Shown here: positions 59,995 through 64,000 of the stretch, one piece after another
How positions within the stretch are numbered: position 1 is the first letter of the stretch
How the letters are laid out: each line of letters starts with the position of its first letter
Assembly: GCA_963691705.1 (NCBI GenBank)
Contig: OY829545.1
Coordinates: 12,911,893-12,975,892 of the forward strand
Direction: 5' to 3'
Length of the DNA: 64,000 bases
DNA from: Viola odorata
Taxonomy: Eukaryota; Streptophyta; Magnoliopsida; Malpighiales; Violaceae
Program-made: the position numbers and the translations under genes
Notes under the pieces: model-generated
Seen by the model: the letters and a program-made list of their open reading frames with translations, nothing else
Databases searched by the model: none
What the model was told of the DNA's origin: nothing

Positions 59995-60805
59995 GACTCT
60001 TGAGACAAAGCATGAAACAAGATGGAGTGAAATGTCCACCACTTATTTTCTGCTTTCCCTTGTTCAAAATTTCTCATCTTTCAAGCTGTTGAAAAGTATT
60101 CTAGGCTTCGAAGCTTGTCCCGGACCTTTTCTCAAATAAACTACTCAAGATTCCCGTTTCGATAAAACCATCAGTTCAATTTTGAACATAAAAAGACTAA
60201 TTTCATGGACAATAGTCACACTCATCTGTAAGCAATGGTATACTACCATAAGCACACCTACAGTGTTATCTGCCTGCAAATAAATAGATATACAGCAACA
60301 ATTATGAAATCAACCATGAATACGACCAAAAAACCTTGAATGCATCCCAATAACCATTGTACATAGTTAAGCATATATATATGTCTGCTGGGTATGTGCA
60401 TCTTGCAGCCACTGGAAAGTATACTACAGGTCATTCATCAATACAATTAGTATTTACGCGTACTATTACAAGCTGTTGCTTACTATACTGAGAGCTTATC
60501 AGCTTTTTAGATGTAGAAACTTTATGTAACAGTATGTGGGTCATCATGGTCAGAATGGGTTAGATGCAACCTATCAGAGGACAGATGACAGTCCTGTGCA
60601 AGAAAATTGGGATACACATTTCATCATTTCTCTGTTATATAAGTACAGCATGTTTTATTACAAGAGATCACAACAATGTTCTTACAAAGTTAAGCACCAG
60701 TAGCACCATAATCCAGTCTGCTATTCAAGATCACCAACATGTAACAGGTTCAAGGAATAGTCCACACGTTCTATCCCACCACAATATTACTGGATTTGCA
60801 TATCC
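59995..60805. other. Convergent intergenic DNA
   Basis: Between the dehydrogenase stop and the stop of the plastid-protein gene. It probably holds both 3' UTRs; no frame is supported. Confidence 0.45.
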
Positions 60806-62338
60806 CTAAAAGGTGAATCCAGCTTTTGTGCCTGATTGTGGTGCCCAAAGCATAAAACATGGCCCAGGCCCAATCATCATTGTCCCTCTAAAGGTGCACG
60901 CATAGAAAAAAAAGATTAGGGCGGTTCATTATAGACAAAACAACACATAAGCATCAATCTCTACTATATGTTCATGAGGTCATAAAGTTAAAATTTTCCA
61001 ACATTTTAGTGATATATTCACACAGGTTAGAAAAATAGAGATGCAATGTTCCTTTGTGGAAAGTTTGAGCTCAGGAACAATATAACATGTTGTTCAGGCA
61101 TTCATGGTATGTATGAGATTATGCTTGGCTAGATTGCTATTTAGTTGGGATCATTCACGCAGGTTGTGCATATGCATATACATCTGTCATATTTCACAGT
61201 CCAAGAACATTTCAAGTTCACAATGTGTGCACAATCATACCCGCCCAAAGCTTAAAAAGAACTATCCTAGAGATTTTCTTGGACCAAAAGGGTGGTTCTT
61301 GAATTCTTACCTTCAACCTGTATCCGTTGGACAATTAAGTTCACAGCTGCATTTGCTGAGGAGAATGCCCCATGAAAGCTTTCTTTATACGAAATTGATT
61401 CGAGTTCTCTGGCCATCATCAATAAAATCTCACCAATGTCAGTCTGCCGATCTAATAAAGACTTGTAGTACGAGAGGGCAGCAACCTTGCTGATTTCCAC
61501 ATTGGTCTCCTCCGGGCAATACTCATCATCCAACCATTTATGAAGGGTAACCCTGAGCCACTTTGATTCCTGTACACAAGATAGAAAGCATTTGAGCCTT
61601 CAATACCTAGGCACCCAAAAATACAACTGCTACACATAAATGGAAATTTCCTCTCCTTATGCAAATGCCTCCTTGCACAGAGACAATGGCTCTTGAACAT
61701 GGACTAAGAAAACATAAAAACAATATACTACTTCTTGAAAATATTCTCATGGCTCATCAGCGACATAACAGCTGCACAAAATAATTGAAAGTAAAATGTT
61801 GAATATTCATTAAAAAAAAGTGTTGAATTCCTTAAAATTATTAAAACCCTTTTTTTGAAAGAGAAGAAAAAACCCATTTCCCAGGCGTATTGAATCAACA
61901 CAACAACTATCTCACACCACTGATGTCCCTAAACAAAAATCATAATTCCTTTAAATTACTGTCTAAAAACTAAATGATCCTATAACAAGTGCAAAACAGG
62001 CAAAATTCTCTTAAGAACAGAACAAAACAAAAGAGAAAAATCACCTCAAGGGCCTTGGAAGGATGCAACCACTGATCAGGGACTCTGAGATCTTGGACCA
62101 TCGATTCTGGCTCATCATCGCTTTCTTCACTGATGCTTACTGGGTTCGATGGAAGCTGGGATTTGATGACGGTGGGGAAATGCTCGGGCGGTGGTCCGGC
62201 GACTACACAGAATGGATTCGAACGGGAGAAAATTGGAAATTTATGGTCACCGATTGGAAGTGTGGTGTGATGGATAATTGAGGGAGGGAAAATGAAGGAA
62301 GGGATTTCACATTTTGCAGCGGATATTAAGGCCCTCAT
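60806..62338 (-). CDS. Uncharacterised, probably plastid-targeted protein
   Basis: Three exons, 62045-62338, 61311-61569 and 60806-60885, are in phase and give 210 residues. The N-terminus (MRALISAAKCEIPSFIFPPS, then Ser/Pro/His-rich to about residue 50) looks like a chloroplast transit peptide. An acidic linker (SISEESDDEPESMVQDLRVP) follows. Then comes a helical conserved core: ESKWLRVTLHKWLDDEYCPE, KVAALSYYKSLLDRQTDIGE and YKESFHGAFSSANAAVNL. The last exon encodes MMIGPGPCFMLWAPQSG and ends KAGFTF. The core looks strongly conserved in plants, but I do not know a characterised member. Plastid targeting is inferred from composition. Confidence 0.8.
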
Positions 62339-64000
62339 AATTTCTTCGTTGGGAAATGTGATTTTGGTGGTGGGCGGGAAAAAGGAGAAGGGAAGGAGGG
62401 TAATCCGAATTATCTGATGGTTCAGGTCGATTGATTTTCAGATTTCTCAGCTGCCTAGGCTAGCTATGGAAAGTGGGAAAAACTCTTTTTTGTTTGAAGA
62501 TTCTGGATATAGATTTTGGATAACAATCGACGTCGTTTAGACTTTAGATGCCTGGATGGATGGATTATTATTATTGCTGCTTGCTAGCACGGACGGACGG
62601 ATAGTGCAAATATGGCGTCCGGCAAGTATCGGCCGATACGAAAAAATTAATATATAATTTATTTTCTTAAAAGTTGCGTCTCCAATATAAAGTTAATGAT
62701 ATTTTTGGGAATTCTTTTGGACAAATGGATAATTTATTTTCTTATTAGTGAATTTCAAGTGTAATTTTAAAAACTTAATATAGTCCTACAGTTTTTCATA
62801 CATTCTTCAATTTTGTAACTCTCTAAATTATTTTTTTAATTTTAATATCCTTATATGTATATTTGCTCTGTCGATGTATTATATTGTGTTGTGTCTGTAT
62901 CCGTTATATGTATATTTGTTTCATACGTTGTTAGTGCCAGTTTTTAGTACTAATTAGCTCAATTAAAAATTCGACGTTCATTGTGGTCAGGTGGTAAAAA
63001 ATTTGTTCACTTTTAAGTCAAGTGTAGGTTCACGTCTTGAGAATAAAGAAAATCAAGTTGGAAGGATCATTCTTTTTTGAAAGCCCGACAATATTTAAAT
63101 GAGATTATATCTGAGAAAAAGAAGAAGGTTGTGTTGTTGTACGAAAGAAATAGGGTGAAGAAGTTGAAATAATATTTGGTAAATTGGTAACATAGATTAT
63201 GTACTTGGTAACAATAATAAGTATTTTTTTTTAATAAATTGATGAAATTTGATTTTAGAGAAGGAAAAAAAATAAAAAAAACAAGTTGAATTAATAATAA
63301 ACCGTTATAAATCAATATGGATGTCTTTGAGATTCACATAAATTTCATAATTCTTTTATAGTTTTTTTTTATTTCAAAAAAATATTTTTTTACCAATATT
63401 TAGAAAAATAACTATTAAAATTGTAAATGCTTATAAAAAAAACTTTTCCAAAAATGTATAACTATAATCTATACTGCAAGTTCTTTTTTTGAGTAACTAT
63501 AAGGAGTGGAGTGCAAAATTTCATAAACTTTAGGATTTTAATGTAGTTTTTGAAAAAGACTCATGTTTTTTCGCAACTTAAAACAATTAAGCACGTGACT
63601 TTAAACAATTAAGCACGTGTACGTCCGTATGGAAGATGGGTGAGTCTGACAGATAAATTAAAGAACCCTAGGAAAATTCGAAACCATCTTGCTAAACGCG
63701 CAGGCATACAGCATTAATGTGCGTAGCAGGCTCATCAGATTTAAGTTTTAACAGTATTAACTGCCAAATATTATTTTACACAGGTAGAGTTCAGGTTTTA
63801 AAGCATCGACAAAAACGCTCTCCAACTTGAAATTTTAGCAGAACAAAGTCAACATTATTTGAAGTGCATGCAGAACCAGAACATGCACATTGTTAAAACA
63901 GAAAGAAAGTTCATCCGCATCTCTCGCAACTCAAACTAAACGCGCGAAAAAACGCAGAAACATCAACAAAGCAAGGAACACATGAACCACATGACACGGT
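62339..64000. other. Promoter flank and AT-rich intergenic DNA
   Basis: Begins with the GC-richer promoter of the plastid-protein gene and then becomes very AT-rich, with a SINE-like segment listed separately. The last 350 bases are less AT-rich and may belong to the transcript of a gene beyond the right edge, but I see no supported frame. Confidence 0.4.
62978..63112 (+). repeat. SINE-like, tRNA-derived repeat
   Basis: TGTGGTCAGGTGGTAAAA resembles a Pol III A box. GTAGGTTCACGTCTTGAG, about 40 bases on, resembles a B box. The downstream GAAAGCCCGACAATATTTAAATGAGATT is the kind of tail seen in plant SINEs. The ends are not defined. Confidence 0.4.

Noticed and set aside
1..64000. CRISPR arrays, operons, riboswitches or bacterial-type mobile elements
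   Set aside because: No regularly spaced repeats or bacterial gene organisation; all supported genes have plant-type structure.

Overview
The window is nuclear DNA of a flowering plant, most likely a eudicot. It is AT-rich, and its genes are broken by GT-AG introns and spaced several kilobases apart. Gene content is typically plant: chlorophyll cyclase, class II small heat-shock protein, an ECA1-type secreted protein and DUF295 F-box proteins. The intergenic DNA carries Stowaway-type MITEs and other terminal-inverted-repeat elements. I cannot name the species.

Layout. 1-2.1 kb: 5' part of a GH51 alpha-L-arabinofuranosidase gene (minus) running off the left edge. 4.1-8.0 kb: a cluster of inverted-repeat elements, including two that lie end to end. 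One of these (5420-6700) encloses fragments of two unrelated genes, a nucleotide pyrophosphatase/phosphodiesterase and a PPR protein. 8.1-10.0 kb: a lysine-rich protein gene (minus). 10.6-19.7 kb: a tandem pair of DHHC palmitoyltransferase genes (plus), the first lacking the long C-terminal tail. 21.1-23.3 kb: Mg-protoporphyrin IX monomethyl ester cyclase (plus). 23.8-24.3 kb: class II small heat-shock protein (minus) with heat-shock elements. 26.5-27.0 kb: an acidic protein of unknown role (minus). 27-32 kb: repeat-rich DNA with a single small ECA1/prolamin-like secreted-protein gene at 30.0 kb. 32.7-37.3 kb: Bruno-like three-RRM RNA-binding protein (minus). 41.0-44.3 kb: mitochondrial carrier (minus). 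45.5-46.7 kb: U1 snRNP protein C (plus). 48.2-52.8 kb: two decayed genes facing each other, an F-box gene (plus) and a BRCT-protein-like gene (minus) that stops just before its BRCT domains. 53.2 kb: tRNA-Pro(AGG). 54.3-57.4 kb: an intact F-box/DUF295 gene followed by a broken partial tandem copy. 57.7 kb: intron-containing tRNA-Tyr(GTA). 58.3-60.0 kb: short-chain dehydrogenase (plus). 60.8-62.3 kb: an uncharacterised, probably plastid-targeted protein (minus).

The genes do not form an obvious pathway or cluster. They are independent housekeeping or family genes. Exon boundaries were assigned by hand from splice consensus, reading-frame phase and family similarity, and in the multi-exon genes all phases close. 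I saw no convincing new multi-gene system. The most unusual items are the inverted-repeat element with two captured gene fragments, the facing pair of decayed genes at 48-53 kb, and the two tandem duplications with unequal fates.
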